DNA of 64,000 bases from Sulfuricystis thermophila (GTDB lineage: Bacteria; Pseudomonadota; Gammaproteobacteria; Burkholderiales; Rhodocyclaceae), in the NCBI RefSeq assembly GCF_004323595.1, contig NZ_AP019373.1, positions 2,046,001 through 2,110,000 of the forward strand, read 5' to 3'. The first letter of the stretch is position 1. Every line of letters begins with the position of its first letter. Both the position numbers and the translations under genes were made by a program. This document shows, piece after piece, positions 26,048-36,652 of the stretch. The notes beneath the pieces are model-generated. The model did no database searches and was not told the DNA's origin. It saw nothing but the letters and a program-made list of their open reading frames with translations.

Positions 26048-29000
26048 TGTGTCGAACCGGGGGTGATCGGGTTGGTATCGGGGGCTTTACGAGTCAGCTT
26101 CTCGACCTGCGGATCGCTCCACGGGCCGCTGACGGCATATTCGTAGGCGAAGATCTGGTCGAGCGGATCCTTGAGCACCTTCTGCGCTGCCCACGCGACG
26201 GCGCCGGCCACCGGGTGGGCGAGCATCGCGCCGACCGCGAGCGACTCGCCGATCGCCGGCTGGACGCGCACCTTGAGCTGCTGCGTCTCAGTGAGCAGAT
26301 CGGCCGAACCTTCGATCAGCACCTTGGCGGCCGGCCCCTGGATGCGTAATTCTTCGGTCGTCATCACCCCTTTGCCGATCCTGGCCTCGCCGACGATGCT
26401 GTCGAACGCGAAGCCCTCGCTGAAGATGTCGCGGAAATCGAGCGTGATGCGGCGCGGCAGCGATTGCAGCGACAGCACGCCGAGCAGGCGGCCGACACCG
26501 GGTTCGAGCTTCTTGAACTGGCCCTTGCCGAAATCGATCTTGACGTTTCCCGCGAGGCTCGGCAGATCGAAAGCCAAGGGGCTGGCCGCCCAGCGTAGCT
26601 CGCCTTCGACCATCCCTTCGCCGCGCCTCACCGCATCGGGCAACCTGAGTCGTTCGAGCAGCTTTTCCGCATTGCCGACCTCCAGTTTGAAGACGAGGGC
26701 CGTCTCCGCCGCGGCGCGGCCCGGCCGCCAGCGTCCGTCGCCCGAGAGCTTCGCCGCCTCGTTCTTCAGCTCGAATTTTCCCTGCCATGTTCCGGCGCGA
26801 TTTTCCGCCTTGAGCCGCAGTTCGCCGAATGCCTTTTCGCCGACGCGGAAACTGTCGATCGCGAGGTCGAGCGCCGGCAATTCGCGTGTCGTGTCGCCGC
26901 CGCTCTCGCTCGCCGTCTCCGCCGCCTCCTCGATCGCGGGGAGGTGCAGACGGCTGAAATGGCCGCTGATACGGCCCGCCCCGGCCATCTCCCAGATGAG
27001 ATCGCCCTGCACTTCACGGCTCGACAACATCAGCCGCCAGCGCCCGTCACTGCGCGAGCCGGAAAGGCGCGCTTCGTGGAAGTCGCGGCGCAGCGCGCGC
27101 AGCACCGGACTGCGCACCTCGATGGCCGTCACCGCCAAAGCACCGTCGCTGCCGTTTTCCGTCCCGTCCTTGACCAGTACGCGCCACGCATCGGCATCGA
27201 TCCTCGCCAGATCCGCTGCCAGCGCCAGCCCCTGCGCCGGCAGCGGTGAAGCCTGCGCGACGGCTTTCTCGCCGATACTCAAGCGGCCGCGCCAGGGCGC
27301 ATTCGTGCGTTGCAACACCAGGCGGGCGATGCGTCCCAGCGTCGCGGACCACTGCCCCCGTTGCGGATCGAGGCGCCCCTCGACGAGAAGCGGCAAAGCT
27401 TCGAGCGCCGGCTTGTTGAGCGGCTCGGGCAGACTGGAGGCAAGCCCACGCAGATCCGATTCGAGACGCAGCTCGGCGGCGGGCTTTTTCACCGTCAGCA
27501 CGCCACGCCAGGGTGTCTCACCCGACAGATGGTCGAGCGCCGGCCAGCCGTAATGGCGCCGCAAGGCGTTCGCTGCGAGACTGCCGCTGGCGGCGATGCG
27601 CACCGCACCGCCCGGCTGCGTGGCGATCTCGATGGTCACCGGCTGGTCGAGGAAACGCGCGCGCAGATTCTTCGCCTGCAAGCGCTCGCCGGTGAAGGCA
27701 ATTTCCCCTTGCGCCTCGGTGAACGCCGGCAAACCCTCGAGTACCTCGAGCCGGTTGCCGGCAAAGCGGTAGCGCCCCTCGATCCGGGTATCGGCGACGT
27801 GGCGCAGCGGCATCACGAACTTCAGCTCGAGCGCACCGGCACCGCGCGCCGCCATGCCTTGAGTGAAATGATCGATGCGTTCGCCGACCGGGCTGGCCTC
27901 GATGAAAGCGAAGAAACGTTGGGTGTCGCCCTGCGCGCGCCCGGTCACGATGAGCTGTTCTTCAGGCGCTTCGAGGTCGGGAATCTCCGCGCGCACCTCA
28001 TGCAGCGCCACCCCCATGATCGCCGCCCGCTGGCCGCGGATCACCATGCGTTCGTTCTCGAACAGCAGATCGCCATCGATACCGTCGATCGCCGGCCAGC
28101 CGGGCGCATAGTCGAGGCCGACGCCGCGGAAGCTGCCCTTCACCTGGAAGATGCCGCCCTTGCCGCCCCGAAACGGAAACTGCGCCAACGGTCCCTTCAG
28201 GCGCAACGTCGTGCTGTCGGCGCGACCGCCGCGGATGCTGGTCTTGAGCCATTCGCGGGCATCCTTGCTCACCGCACGCGGCAGATAGCGCCACACCGCG
28301 TCGCCGGCGGCATCGGTGAGTTTCGCCGACAGGTCGATCTCGCCGGGACCCTCGCCGGTGTAGCGATAGTTGCCGACCGCTTCGCCTTTGGCGTCGGCAT
28401 TGGCAAAGCTGGCGCGCTGGATGAGAAATTCCGTGGTCCCGCCTTTTGTGCGCCAGCCGATTTCGGCTTCGAGCCGGCCGAGCGCCAGGGTCGGCTCGGG
28501 GAACACCGCCGGCAGGTCGAGCCGTGCTTCGCTGCCGGCGAGCGTCAGCCGGCCGGATTGGTGGTCGCCATCGACATGGCCGGAAATGCCGCCGAATCCG
28601 GGCAGAGTCTTCCATGGGGCGAGGGAGAGATCGCTGAAATCGCCACGGACGCGCCAGCCGCGCAGCGCATCCGACGTGCCTTGCCAGACCAGGTTCAGAT
28701 TGGAGATCGCACCATGTGGGACAAGCTCGGCAAGACGCTGGCGAAAGTCGTCCGGCAGAGGCAGGTAGCCCATCAGCGCAGACAGTTGATCGAGTTCGAG
28801 TCGGTTGGCGATGAATTCACCGCCCGGGCTGTGCGCGACGGTCTTGAGTCGCAGGCTCGCATCGGTGTCGGGCAAGGTGATGCCGTCATCGAGTGTCAGG
28901 GTAAAGCGTCTCAGCTCGAAGGCCATGCCCTCCCGGAGGCGACGCCCCGCCAGACGGCCGGTAATCCGCGACGTGGCGAGCACCGGCAGCTCCGGTTGCA

Positions 29001-29868
29001 GGCGCACGCGCAGATCGGCAAGCCGCACATCGACGGTGATGCCGCTCGGCTGGGCATCGGCAAGATCGAGCCAGAGGCGCACATCGCCCCTGCCCTGCGT
29101 CATTTCCAGCGGCAGCGTGACCCAAGGCACGGCCGCGGCGATGTCGAGCGCCTTGGCATCCAGATACAGTTGCCCGGCCCAGCCAGAGAGATCGCTCAGG
29201 CTGCGGCCGGAGAGATTGCCGCGCAGATCGATTTTCGCCGCAATGCCGCCGGAGGGCTCGGCAACCAGACCGAAGTCATGATGATGGCCAAGGTTGCGCA
29301 GCACGAAGTCGAGGCGGGACAGTTCGAGTGGCGGTGCAGCGCGCAACTCGTCGCGCCAGACGACGCGGGCCTCGCGCACGACGATGCGATACTGTTCGAG
29401 CAGCCAGTCGGTAAAACGGCTATCGCCTTCGGCGCGCACCGGCAGGCCGGCGACGAAGAGATTGCCGGCGGCGTCGCGCCGGATTTCGAGCACCGGCGCA
29501 AAAATTTCGAGGCGATGCAGGCGCGGTTCGAGAAACAGCAGCGAGGTCCAGCCGATCTCGGCCTCGACGCGTTCGAGCATCAGTGCCTCGCGCCCCGTGG
29601 GGTCATGGACGCGCAACTGGCCGACGACGAGATGCGGATGCAGCCCCGGCCAGTCGGCGGAAAGTTCCCCGATCTCGACCGGCAGGCCGATGGCGGCGGA
29701 GAGCTGCTGCTCGATCGCCGGACGCCAGCGGTCGATCTCGGGCATCAGCCAGTAGCGTCCGACCAGGATCAGCGTCGCCGCCGCAAAGTACAGCAGCAAT
29801 AGCAAGCGTCCGCCCCAGCGCAGCAGGGAGCGGAGGTAGCCAGTGGCAGGAAAAGAGGCAGCAGGCAA
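26044..29868 (-). CDS. yhdP: YhdP-family AsmA-like envelope protein
   Basis: About 1274 residues. One N-terminal transmembrane helix (LLLLLYFAAATLILVGRYWL) then a very long periplasmic beta-rich region typical of the DUF3971/AsmA-C YhdP family, ending in a low-complexity tail. YhdP, TamB and YdbH carry phospholipids to the outer membrane. No ATG lies near the N-terminus: candidate starts are TTG at 29868 (used here) or TTG at 29913, the latter overlapping the divergent glnE start. Length and position beside glnE and nit support the call. Confidence 0.85.
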   Translation of the reverse strand: MPAASFPATGYLRSLLRWGGRLLLLLYFAAATLILVGRYWLMPEIDRWRPAIEQQLSAAIGLPVEIGELSADWPGLHPHLVVGQLRVHDPTGREALMLERVEAEIGWTSLLFLEPRLHRLEIFAPVLEIRRDAAGNLFVAGLPVRAEGDSRFTDWLLEQYRIVVREARVVWRDELRAAPPLELSRLDFVLRNLGHHHDFGLVAEPSGGIAAKIDLRGNLSGRSLSDLSGWAGQLYLDAKALDIAAAVPWVTLPLEMTQGRGDVRLWLDLADAQPSGITVDVRLADLRVRLQPELPVLATSRITGRLAGRRLREGMAFELRRFTLTLDDGITLPDTDASLRLKTVAHSPGGEFIANRLELDQLSALMGYLPLPDDFRQRLAELVPHGAISNLNLVWQGTSDALRGWRVRGDFSDLSLAPWKTLPGFGGISGHVDGDHQSGRLTLAGSEARLDLPAVFPEPTLALGRLEAEIGWRTKGGTTEFLIQRASFANADAKGEAVGNYRYTGEGPGEIDLSAKLTDAAGDAVWRYLPRAVSKDAREWLKTSIRGGRADSTTLRLKGPLAQFPFRGGKGGIFQVKGSFRGVGLDYAPGWPAIDGIDGDLLFENERMVIRGQRAAIMGVALHEVRAEIPDLEAPEEQLIVTGRAQGDTQRFFAFIEASPVGERIDHFTQGMAARGAGALELKFVMPLRHVADTRIEGRYRFAGNRLEVLEGLPAFTEAQGEIAFTGERLQAKNLRARFLDQPVTIEIATQPGGAVRIAASGSLAANALRRHYGWPALDHLSGETPWRGVLTVKKPAAELRLESDLRGLASSLPEPLNKPALEALPLLVEGRLDPQRGQWSATLGRIARLVLQRTNAPWRGRLSIGEKAVAQASPLPAQGLALAADLARIDADAWRVLVKDGTENGSDGALAVTAIEVRSPVLRALRRDFHEARLSGSRSDGRWRLMLSSREVQGDLIWEMAGAGRISGHFSRLHLPAIEEAAETASESGGDTTRELPALDLAIDSFRVGEKAFGELRLKAENRAGTWQGKFELKNEAAKLSGDGRWRPGRAAAETALVFKLEVGNAEKLLERLRLPDAVRRGEGMVEGELRWAASPLAFDLPSLAGNVKIDFGKGQFKKLEPGVGRLLGVLSLQSLPRRITLDFRDIFSEGFAFDSIVGEARIGKGVMTTEELRIQGPAAKVLIEGSADLLTETQQLKVRVQPAIGESLAVGAMLAHPVAGAVAWAAQKVLKDPLDQIFAYEYAVSGPWSDPQVEKLTRKAPDTNPITPGSTQ

Positions 29869-29904
29869 GGCGTCGGGGCGGTCTAAAATGGCGTCGCAGC
29901 CGGA

Positions 29905-32577
29905 ATGACGCAAATTCTACCTTTCATGACCGCCTCCCTCTCCCCGACCGACTACTCGCGCTACCTCGCCCGGCTGATGGAGGCGCGCCCCGAACTGCGC
30001 GACGAACTGTGCGCGGAAGCCCCCTTGACCGCCCCCTTGGTCCAGGCCTGGCTGGATGAAAAGCCGCTCGACGAGGAGAGCCTCAAACCCGCGCTGCGGC
30101 GCATGAAGCAACGCGCGATGACGCGCATCATGAGCCGCGATCTTTCCGGTCGCGCCGATCTCGCCGAAGTCGTCGAGAGCATGACCGTGATCGCCGAGGC
30201 GGCTATCGCTGCGGCGATCAAAGTCACCGAGGCGACGCTGATCGCGCGCTATGGCGAACCCAGGAATGCCGCGGGCGAACGTCAGCAGCTGATCGTCATC
30301 GGCATGGGCAAACTCGGCGGCCGCGAGCTCAACGTCTCTTCCGACATCGACCTGATCTTCGTCTATCCCGAAGACGGCGAAACCGATGGCGCGCGGCCGA
30401 TCTCGAACTTCGAATTCTTCACCCGCCTGGGCCGGGCGCTGATCAACGCGCTCGCCGACATCACCGCGGATGGCCAGGTGTTCCGCGTCGACATGCGGCT
30501 GCGGCCCAATGGCGATTCCGGCCCGCTGGTCAGTTCCTTCGAGATGCTGGAGAACTATTTCTACACCCAGGGCCGCGAATGGGAACGCTATGCCTGGATC
30601 AAGGCGCGACCGCTCACCGGCACGCGCTGGGACGAGCTGGAAGCGATTCGCCAGCCCTTCGTGTTCCGCAAGTATCTCGATTTCGGCACCATCGAGGCGA
30701 TGCGCGAGCTGCATGCGCAGATCCGCCGCGAAGTGGCAAAGAAGGACATGGCGACGAACATCAAGCTCGGGCCGGGCGGCATCCGCGAGATCGAGTTCAT
30801 CGCCCAGGTGTTCCAGCTGATCCGCGGCGGCCGCGATGCCGCCTTGCGGGTCAAGCCGACGCTGGAGGTATTGAAGCGACTGGTCGACCGCGGCCAGCTC
30901 GAACTCGATGCGGCCGTCGAGCTGGCCACCGCGTATCGCTTCCTGCGTCGTCTCGAACACCGCCTGCAATATCTCGACGATGCGCAGACGCACCGGCTGC
31001 CCGAAAATGCCGACGACCAGCAGCGCATCGCGCAGGCGATGGGTTTCGCCGCTTACCCGGCGCTGCTCGCCGAGCTCGACGACCACCGCCAGAACGTGGC
31101 GCGCCATTTCGCCGCCATCTTCGCCGCCCCCGGCGAACCCACTCACGCGTTCGACACGGTCTGGCACCAGGCCGACGGCTTCGGAGCGATACTGACGAAA
31201 CTCGGCTTTCGCGACCCGGCACCGCTGTGCGCGCGACTGGCCGCGATTCGCGGCGGCACGCGTTACCAGCAGATGGGGGAACAGGCACGAAGCCGTTTCG
31301 ACGCGCTGGTGCCGCGGGTGATCGAAGCCGCCGCGGCGATGCCCAATCCGGATGAGACGCTGACGCGCATGCTCGATCTGATCGAAGCGATCGGTCGGCG
31401 CGCCGCCTATCTGGCGCTGCTGCTGGAATACCCGCAGGCGCTCGAACAGGTGGCGAAAATCGTCAGCGCCTCCTCCTGGGCGGCGGAGTATCTGCTCAAT
31501 CACCCGATCCTGCTCGACGAATTGCTCGATGCGCGCGCCTTGCAGATGGCGCCCGACTGGCCGGCTTTCCGCCAGCAGATCATCGAGCAGACCGATGCGC
31601 TGGAACCGGATACCGAAGCGCAGATGGATGCGCTGCGCGAAGCGCACCATGCCCAGGTGTTTCGCCTGCTCGCCCAGGACATCGCCGGTCTGCTCACCGT
31701 CGAGCGGCTCTCCGACCATCTCTCGGAGCTCGCCGACATCATGGTCGATCGCGCTCTTGCGCTTGCCTGGCGCAAGCTGTTGAAGAAACACCGCGACGCG
31801 CCGGCATTCGCGGTGATCGGCTACGGCAAGCTCGGCGGCAAGGAGCTCGGCTATGCCTCCGACCTCGATCTCGTCTATCTCTACGACGACCCCGCTCCCG
31901 ATGCCGCCGGCATCTACGCCAAGCTGGCCACGCGGCTGACCTCGTGGCTGTCGACGCGCACCGCCGCCGGCATCCTGTTCGAGACTGACCTGCGACTGCG
32001 GCCGAACGGCGAAGCGGGTCTCGTTGCCAGCTCGCTGGAAGCGTTCCGTAAATACCAGCTCGATGCCGCCTGGGTCTGGGAACACCAAGCGTTGACGCGC
32101 GCCCGCTTCGTCGCTGGCGATGCCTCGATCGGCGCCGCTTTCGAAGCCATCCGCCGTGAAATCCTCTGCCAGCGGCGTGATCCGGGGCAGCTCAAGGCCG
32201 AAGTGCTGGCGATGCGCGCGAAGATGCGCGAAAACCTCGGCACGCGGGGCACCTCCGAACTATTCGATCTCAAGCACGATTTCGGTGGTCTCGTCGATGT
32301 CGAGTTCATCGTCCAGTATCTGATCCTCGCCCACGCCTCTCACCATCCGGAACTCACCGGCAATCTCGGCAACATCGCCTTGCTCAAGATCGCCGCGGAA
32401 TGCGGCCTGATCCCGGCGGAGTTCGCCGAGGCCGCCCGCGAGGCCTATCGCGAATACCGTCGCCTGCAACATTTGCGCCGCCTGAACAACCTCGATTCCC
32501 GCGTCGAGGCCGCGCCGCTCGCCGCCCACATCGCCGCGGTGCGCGCGCTCTGGAAACACGTCTTTGGAGAATCATGA
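29905..32577 (+). CDS. glnE: Bifunctional glutamine synthetase adenylyltransferase/deadenylase
   Basis: 890 residues. Two nucleotidyltransferase domains, each with a Gly-rich and Asp pair motif: [20 protein letters not shown] (deadenylation half, near 135-155) and [20 protein letters not shown] (adenylylation half, near 635-655), each followed by a GlnD-UR-type linker. Controls glutamine synthetase according to the PII state. The ATG at 29905 is used; 29926 is an alternative. Divergent from yhdP with almost no gap, so the two promoters must overlap the coding ends. Confidence 0.95.
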   Translation: MTQILPFMTASLSPTDYSRYLARLMEARPELRDELCAEAPLTAPLVQAWLDEKPLDEESLKPALRRMKQRAMTRIMSRDLSGRADLAEVVESMTVIAEAAIAAAIKVTEATLIARYGEPRNAAGERQQLIVIGMGKLGGRELNVSSDIDLIFVYPEDGETDGARPISNFEFFTRLGRALINALADITADGQVFRVDMRLRPNGDSGPLVSSFEMLENYFYTQGREWERYAWIKARPLTGTRWDELEAIRQPFVFRKYLDFGTIEAMRELHAQIRREVAKKDMATNIKLGPGGIREIEFIAQVFQLIRGGRDAALRVKPTLEVLKRLVDRGQLELDAAVELATAYRFLRRLEHRLQYLDDAQTHRLPENADDQQRIAQAMGFAAYPALLAELDDHRQNVARHFAAIFAAPGEPTHAFDTVWHQADGFGAILTKLGFRDPAPLCARLAAIRGGTRYQQMGEQARSRFDALVPRVIEAAAAMPNPDETLTRMLDLIEAIGRRAAYLALLLEYPQALEQVAKIVSASSWAAEYLLNHPILLDELLDARALQMAPDWPAFRQQIIEQTDALEPDTEAQMDALREAHHAQVFRLLAQDIAGLLTVERLSDHLSELADIMVDRALALAWRKLLKKHRDAPAFAVIGYGKLGGKELGYASDLDLVYLYDDPAPDAAGIYAKLATRLTSWLSTRTAAGILFETDLRLRPNGEAGLVASSLEAFRKYQLDAAWVWEHQALTRARFVAGDASIGAAFEAIRREILCQRRDPGQLKAEVLAMRAKMRENLGTRGTSELFDLKHDFGGLVDVEFIVQYLILAHASHHPELTGNLGNIALLKIAAECGLIPAEFAEAAREAYREYRRLQHLRRLNNLDSRVEAAPLAAHIAAVRALWKHVFGES

Positions 32578-32578
32578 G

Positions 32579-33829
32579 ATGCCCGTCAACTACCTCACCC
32601 CTTCGCCCGATCAACTGTTTCCCGTCGCCGGCGTGCGGCTCGGCACGGCGGAAGCCGGCATCCGCAAGGCCAAGCGCCGCGATCTGACGCTGATCACCCT
32701 CGCGCCCGGCAGCCGTGTCGCCGGCGTATTCACGCAGAACCGTTTCTGTGCCGCGCCGGTGCAAGTTTGTCGCGAGCATCTGAAGCAGGCAGGCATCCGC
32801 GCGTTGGTGATCAACACCGGCATCGCCAACGCCGGCACCGGCGAGGCGGGACTCGCCGCCGCCCGACAGTCCTGCGCCGCGGTGGCGAAATTGCTGGACT
32901 TGCGCGCCGAACAAGTTTTGCCCTTTTCCACCGGCGTGATCCTCGAACCCTTGCCGGTCGAGCGCCTGAAAGCGGGCCTGCCCGCCGCGCTCGCCGCCCT
33001 GAAAGCGGATGGCTGGTATGAGGCCGCGCATGCGATCATGACCACCGACACCGTCGCCAAGGCCGCCAGCCGCAAAGTCGGCGCTGGCAGCACGGCAGCC
33101 GTGATCACCGGCATCGCCAAGGGCGCCGGCATGATCCGGCCGAACATGGCGACGATGCTCGGCTTCATGGCCACCGACGCAGCGATTGCGCAGCCGATGC
33201 TGGAACGCCTCGTCAAGGAGGCGGCCGACGAATCCTTCAACTGCATCACCGTCGATGGCGACACCTCGACCAACGACTCCTTCGTGCTGATCGCCACGGG
33301 ACAAGGCGCGGCGAAATTTGAAAGCGTCGACGCGCCGGGCTGGGCCGAATTCAAGCAGGCGGTGATCGACGTCGCACGCGAGCTCGCGCAGGCGATCGTG
33401 CGCGACGGCGAAGGCGCATCGAAATACATCGAAATCAGCGTCGCCGGCGGCCGCTCGCTGGCCGAATGCAAGGCGGTCGGTTATGCGATCGCCCATTCGC
33501 CGCTGGTGAAGACCGCCTTCTTCGCCTCCGACCCGAACCTCGGCCGCATCCTCGCCGCGATCGGCTATGCCTGGAACAATGATCCGGCGCTCGGCGATCT
33601 CGACGACACGAAAGTGAGGGTTTGGCTGGCGAGCGGCGGCGAGGAAGTGCTCGTCGCCGAAAACGGCGGCCGCGCGGCGAGCTACCGTGAGGAAGACGGC
33701 GCGCGCGTCATGAAGGCCGCCGAGATCCGCGTGCGCATCGATCTGGGCCGCGGCAGCCAGACAGCCAAAGTCTGGACCTGCGATCTCAGTTATGACTACG
33801 TCAAGATCAATGCCGACTATCGCAGCTGA
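32579..33829 (+). CDS. argJ: ArgJ, bifunctional ornithine acetyltransferase/N-acetylglutamate synthase
   Basis: 416 residues. Recycles the acetyl group in arginine biosynthesis. The self-cleavage site is intact: the nucleophile Thr in [17 protein letters not shown]. Substrate-binding TSTNDSFVL and the C-terminal [15 protein letters not shown] are normal. Start ATG follows GGAG and sits 2 bp after the glnE stop. Residues 166-173 (KVGAGSTA) are encoded by an interspersed repeat unit just before the TGIAKGAGM motif; length there matches other ArgJ proteins as far as I can recall, so the repeat appears to have replaced rather than lengthened the segment. Confidence 0.95.
   Translation: MPVNYLTPSPDQLFPVAGVRLGTAEAGIRKAKRRDLTLITLAPGSRVAGVFTQNRFCAAPVQVCREHLKQAGIRALVINTGIANAGTGEAGLAAARQSCAAVAKLLDLRAEQVLPFSTGVILEPLPVERLKAGLPAALAALKADGWYEAAHAIMTTDTVAKAASRKVGAGSTAAVITGIAKGAGMIRPNMATMLGFMATDAAIAQPMLERLVKEAADESFNCITVDGDTSTNDSFVLIATGQGAAKFESVDAPGWAEFKQAVIDVARELAQAIVRDGEGASKYIEISVAGGRSLAECKAVGYAIAHSPLVKTAFFASDPNLGRILAAIGYAWNNDPALGDLDDTKVRVWLASGGEEVLVAENGGRAASYREEDGARVMKAAEIRVRIDLGRGSQTAKVWTCDLSYDYVKINADYRS
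33074..33097 (+). repeat. Short interspersed repeat, copy 7 (in frame in argJ)
   Basis: AAAGTCGGCGCTGGCAGCAC then GGCA, two or three bases from consensus, encoding KVGAGSTA in the argJ frame. Confidence 0.65.
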
Positions 33830-33838
33830 TCCATCGGC

Positions 33839-34333
33839 TCATTCATAGCGCAGCACGTTCTCCGCCGGCTCGTCCTCACCCAGCCGTTCGATCAGCGCTT
33901 CGATTTCGGCATCGAGCACCTGCTCGTCTTCGGCTTCCAGCATTCCGGCGCCGACGAGCCGCGCCACCAGCCCTTCCTGCATCGCCCTGCGCACCTCGCC
34001 GAGCGTCGGCACGACATCCTCATCCGTCTCGTCCAGCAGGGTTTCGATGACCGTCGACAGCGCCTCGCTGGCCTTGACGTTGACCAACTCGGTGGCCAGC
34101 GCATCCTCGCCATATTCGTCGATCAGCGCCTCGATTTCGGCGCTGAGCATTTCTTCGTCGCCGAAGCCGTGCACCCGCTCGGCCGAGGCTTCGCCGGCAA
34201 GCGTATGCCGCAAACGATCACGCACCGCGCCCAGCGTCACCGGCGCCGCATAATCGGGATCATTCGCGATCGCTTCGATCACCATTGAGAGTTCTTTGCT
34301 TACCCGTTCATCGGGTTCGACGACTGTTTGCAT
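33839..34333 (-). CDS. Acidic protein of unknown function built from two tandem repeats
   Basis: 164 residues, no family recognised. Two copies of a roughly 65-residue unit: residues about 14-85 and 86-160 share LS.VIE, PTLG.VR, and AEIEALI with a following GED. Very acidic (many D and E), no Cys, no membrane segment. The start at 34331-34333 is supported by a strong AGGGAGG 8 bp upstream. It is divergent from another acidic orphan (34484) and convergent with argJ. The repeats look helical; a role as a small regulatory or metal/cation-binding protein is only a guess. Confidence 0.6.
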   Translation of the reverse strand: MQTVVEPDERVSKELSMVIEAIANDPDYAAPVTLGAVRDRLRHTLAGEASAERVHGFGDEEMLSAEIEALIDEYGEDALATELVNVKASEALSTVIETLLDETDEDVVPTLGEVRRAMQEGLVARLVGAGMLEAEDEQVLDAEIEALIERLGEDEPAENVLRYE

Positions 34334-34440
34334 GATCGGCCTCCCTGAAGGGTCGGTGCGACATTTCTTTTTTTGTTTAGACCATGCAACCCATACAGTC
34401 AATGCGCACGCAGCACCACGATGGTGTTATCTTTGCTCGA

Positions 34441-34473
34441 CAGAGACTGACTGAAACCAACAGACACTGACTG
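34441..34473 (+). repeat. Tandem direct repeat in the leader of the 92-residue gene
   Basis: CAGAGACTGACTG (34441-34453) and CAGACACTGACTG (34461-34473), 12 of 13 identical with a 20-bp period (about two helical turns), ending at the GGAGG ribosome site. A small CACCA/TGGTG hairpin lies just upstream at 34414-34426. Possible protein-binding or translational control site. Confidence 0.5.
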
Positions 34474-34483
34474 GAGGATCCAC

Positions 34484-34762
34484 ATGGCAACCGTTCGTAA
34501 TACCGCCGCGACCAGCGAGGAGGCGCAGGTCATCGAGCGCCCCGATGGGTTTTACTGGCTGGACCCCGACAGCGGCATGGAAATCGGGCCTTTTGCGACA
34601 CGGGCGGAAGCCGTCGCCGACATGGAATCCGCCGGCGACGAAGAACTCGATGTCAGTGAATCGATTGCCCAAGCCGAGGACGAAATCGGCATCAATGACT
34701 GGATCGATCCCGACACCGGCCTGCCCGCCGAAGAGTTCGCGCCGCATCTCGAAGATCATTGA
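34484..34762 (+). CDS. Small acidic protein of unknown function
   Basis: 92 residues. The first half carries a motif seen in several small uncharacterised bacterial proteins: RPDGFYWLDPDSGMEIGPFA followed by TRAEAVADM. The second half is strongly acidic (EDEIGINDWIDPDTG). No membrane segment or signal. Start ATG follows GGAGG at a good distance. It is just upstream of pcm, possibly co-transcribed. Confidence 0.65.
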   Translation: MATVRNTAATSEEAQVIERPDGFYWLDPDSGMEIGPFATRAEAVADMESAGDEELDVSESIAQAEDEIGINDWIDPDTGLPAEEFAPHLEDH

Positions 34763-34800
34763 GCAGCGCTGACAGCCGAACCACCCCCCAGAGAAGCAGG

Positions 34801-35532
34801 ATGCGCGACATGAGCCGCGCCGACGAAGAACGCTTGGCGAGCGAAAATGATGCCGCTGAGGAAGACGACGCACTGCGCGCCGAGCGCGAGGCGATGTTGC
34901 GCGACATCGCCGACGAAGTCGCCTGGACACGGCAGGAGATCGGCAAGGAGGCGCTCGATGCGCGGGTGATGGCGGCGCTCGCCCGGGTGCCGCGCGAGCT
35001 GTTCGTGCCGGCAACGGAACGCCATTTCGCGTTCGCCGACGGCCCGTTGCCGATCGGCCACGGCCAGACCATCTCGCAACCGTTCATCGTCGCGCTGATG
35101 ACCGACCTGCTCGCTCCGCAGCCCGACGACACGATCCTGGAAATCGGCACCGGTTCGGGTTACCAGACCGCCGTGCTGGCGGAACTGGCGCACGCCGTGT
35201 ATAGCGTCGAGATCATCGCCGCACTGGCAGATGCGGCGCGTGCGCGGCTGGCACGTCTCGGCTATGAAAATGTTTTCATCCGTCATGGCGACGGGCATCA
35301 GGGCTGGGCAGAACACGCCCCCTTCGATGGCATCATCGTCACCGCGGCGGCGCCGCGGATCCCGCCCGCGCTGCTCGAACAGCTCAAACCCGGCGGCAGA
35401 CTGGTGATCCCGGTCGGATCGCCCGGCGAGATCCAGCAGCTCAAGCTGGTGCGCAAAGATCCTGATGGCACACTCAGCGAGCGCAACGTGCTGCGTGTCG
35501 CCTTCGTGCCGATGACGAACCATCCGCGTTAG
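34801..35532 (+). CDS. pcm: Protein-L-isoaspartate O-methyltransferase
   Basis: 243 residues. SAM-dependent repair of isoaspartyl residues in aged proteins. Motif I ILEIGTGSGYQTAVLAEL, post-I VYSVEII, and the PCMT signature PLPIGHGQTISQPFIVALM with PFDGIIVTAAAPRIP. An extra charged N-terminal helix of about 40 residues precedes the domain. The ATG at 34801 is used; a second ATG 9 bp downstream is possible. Its stop overlaps the next gene's GTG start by 1 bp. Confidence 0.92.
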   Translation: MRDMSRADEERLASENDAAEEDDALRAEREAMLRDIADEVAWTRQEIGKEALDARVMAALARVPRELFVPATERHFAFADGPLPIGHGQTISQPFIVALMTDLLAPQPDDTILEIGTGSGYQTAVLAELAHAVYSVEIIAALADAARARLARLGYENVFIRHGDGHQGWAEHAPFDGIIVTAAAPRIPPALLEQLKPGGRLVIPVGSPGEIQQLKLVRKDPDGTLSERNVLRVAFVPMTNHPR

Positions 35533-36215
35533 TGACGGTCTCTCCCGCACCTCAATTGCTCTGGCTCGCGCTGGGCTGGCTGGCCTATGGCGTCCTGCAT
35601 TCGCTGCTCGCCGCGCTCGCCGTCAAGACCTGGGTGACGCGGCGCTGGCCAGCGTTCGCGCCGTATTACCGGCTGACTTACAACCTGCTCGCGCTGCTTT
35701 TGGTCCTGCCGCTCGTCTGGGCGACCTTCGCGCTTCCCGGCGAACCCTTGTGGCGCTGGAGCGGCCCCGGCGCCTGGCTCGCCAACGGGCTCGCCGCGGC
35801 GGCTCTCGTCGCCGCGTGGTTTTCGACCGGGGCTTACGACCTGGGCGAGTTCCTCGGCCTGAAGCCCCTCAAGGAAAAGCGCGCCGATGCCGCCGAGCAC
35901 GATGCCTTCCGCATTTCGCCGCTGCACCGTTTCGTGCGTCACCCGTGGTATAGCCTCGGTCTCGTGCTGATCTGGACGCGCGAGATGAATGCGCCGCTCC
36001 TCGTCTCGGCGCTCGCCGTCACGCTCTATCTCGTCATCGGTTCGCGGCTCGAAGAGAAGAAGCTCGAGGCGCACTACGGCGCGGCTTACCGGGAATATCG
36101 GCGGCGCGTGCCGGGACTGATGCCACTGCCCTGGAAATGGCTCAAGACCGAGGAAGCGAAGGCTCTGATGGAACGCTCAATGCAGGGTTCTCGGCATCGC
36201 CAGCACGAACTCTGA
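35532..36215 (+). CDS. Membrane methyltransferase of the isoprenylcysteine methyltransferase/PEMT-like family
   Basis: 227 residues, five or six transmembrane helices. The C-terminal ICMT-type SAM motif is present: HRFVRHPWYSLGLVLIW, then YLVIGSRLEEKKLEAHYG and YREYRRRVPGLMP. The substrate (lipid, small thiol or nitrogen compound) is unknown. GTG start overlaps the pcm stop (TAGTG). The last 39 bp overlap convergently with apaG. Confidence 0.78.
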   Translation: MTVSPAPQLLWLALGWLAYGVLHSLLAALAVKTWVTRRWPAFAPYYRLTYNLLALLLVLPLVWATFALPGEPLWRWSGPGAWLANGLAAAALVAAWFSTGAYDLGEFLGLKPLKEKRADAAEHDAFRISPLHRFVRHPWYSLGLVLIWTREMNAPLLVSALAVTLYLVIGSRLEEKKLEAHYGAAYREYRRRVPGLMPLPWKWLKTEEAKALMERSMQGSRHRQHEL

Positions 36216-36560
36216 GATCGGCGCCTCGAAGCGCGTGCCGTCTTCGGCGACCATCTGATAACTGCCGCGCATCGTCCCCACCGGCGTCGTCAGCGGGCAA
36301 CTGCTCGTGTATTCGAAGGATTCGCCGGGCCGCAGGAAGGGCTGGTTGCCAACCACGCCGAGTCCCCGCACTTCCTCGACCTTGCCTTCGGCATCGGTGA
36401 TGATCCAGTGCCGCGAGATCAACTGTGCGGCCTGCGTGCCGACGTTGACGATGTGGATGCGGTAAGCGAAGAAATAGCGGTCGGCCTCGGGATCCGACTG
36501 CTCGGGCAGGTATTGTGTTTCGACCATGACTTCGATTTCGTATTTTTTGGACTCTGCCAT
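36177..36560 (-). CDS. apaG: ApaG protein
   Basis: 127 residues, the usual length. Immunoglobulin-like fold protein with conserved [43 protein letters not shown] and [10 protein letters not shown]. Physiological role is poorly known; related sequences occur in polymerase-interacting and F-box proteins. Divergent from rpe and overlapping the preceding methyltransferase gene tail to tail. Confidence 0.94.
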   Translation of the reverse strand: MAESKKYEIEVMVETQYLPEQSDPEADRYFFAYRIHIVNVGTQAAQLISRHWIITDAEGKVEEVRGLGVVGNQPFLRPGESFEYTSSCPLTTPVGTMRGSYQMVAEDGTRFEAPISEFVLAMPRTLH

Positions 36561-36652
36561 CGACTTATACCTGCCATCAGAAATTGTTAGCCGCCCTGAT
36601 GGACGGCACCGCTAGAATCGTTCGCATTCTAATCCGCCCTGGAGAATCGATC

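Noticed and set aside
27310-29802. 830-codon open frame antisense to yhdP
   Set aside because: Low-complexity Q/R/H-rich shadow translation without motifs; yhdP on the other strand is convincing.
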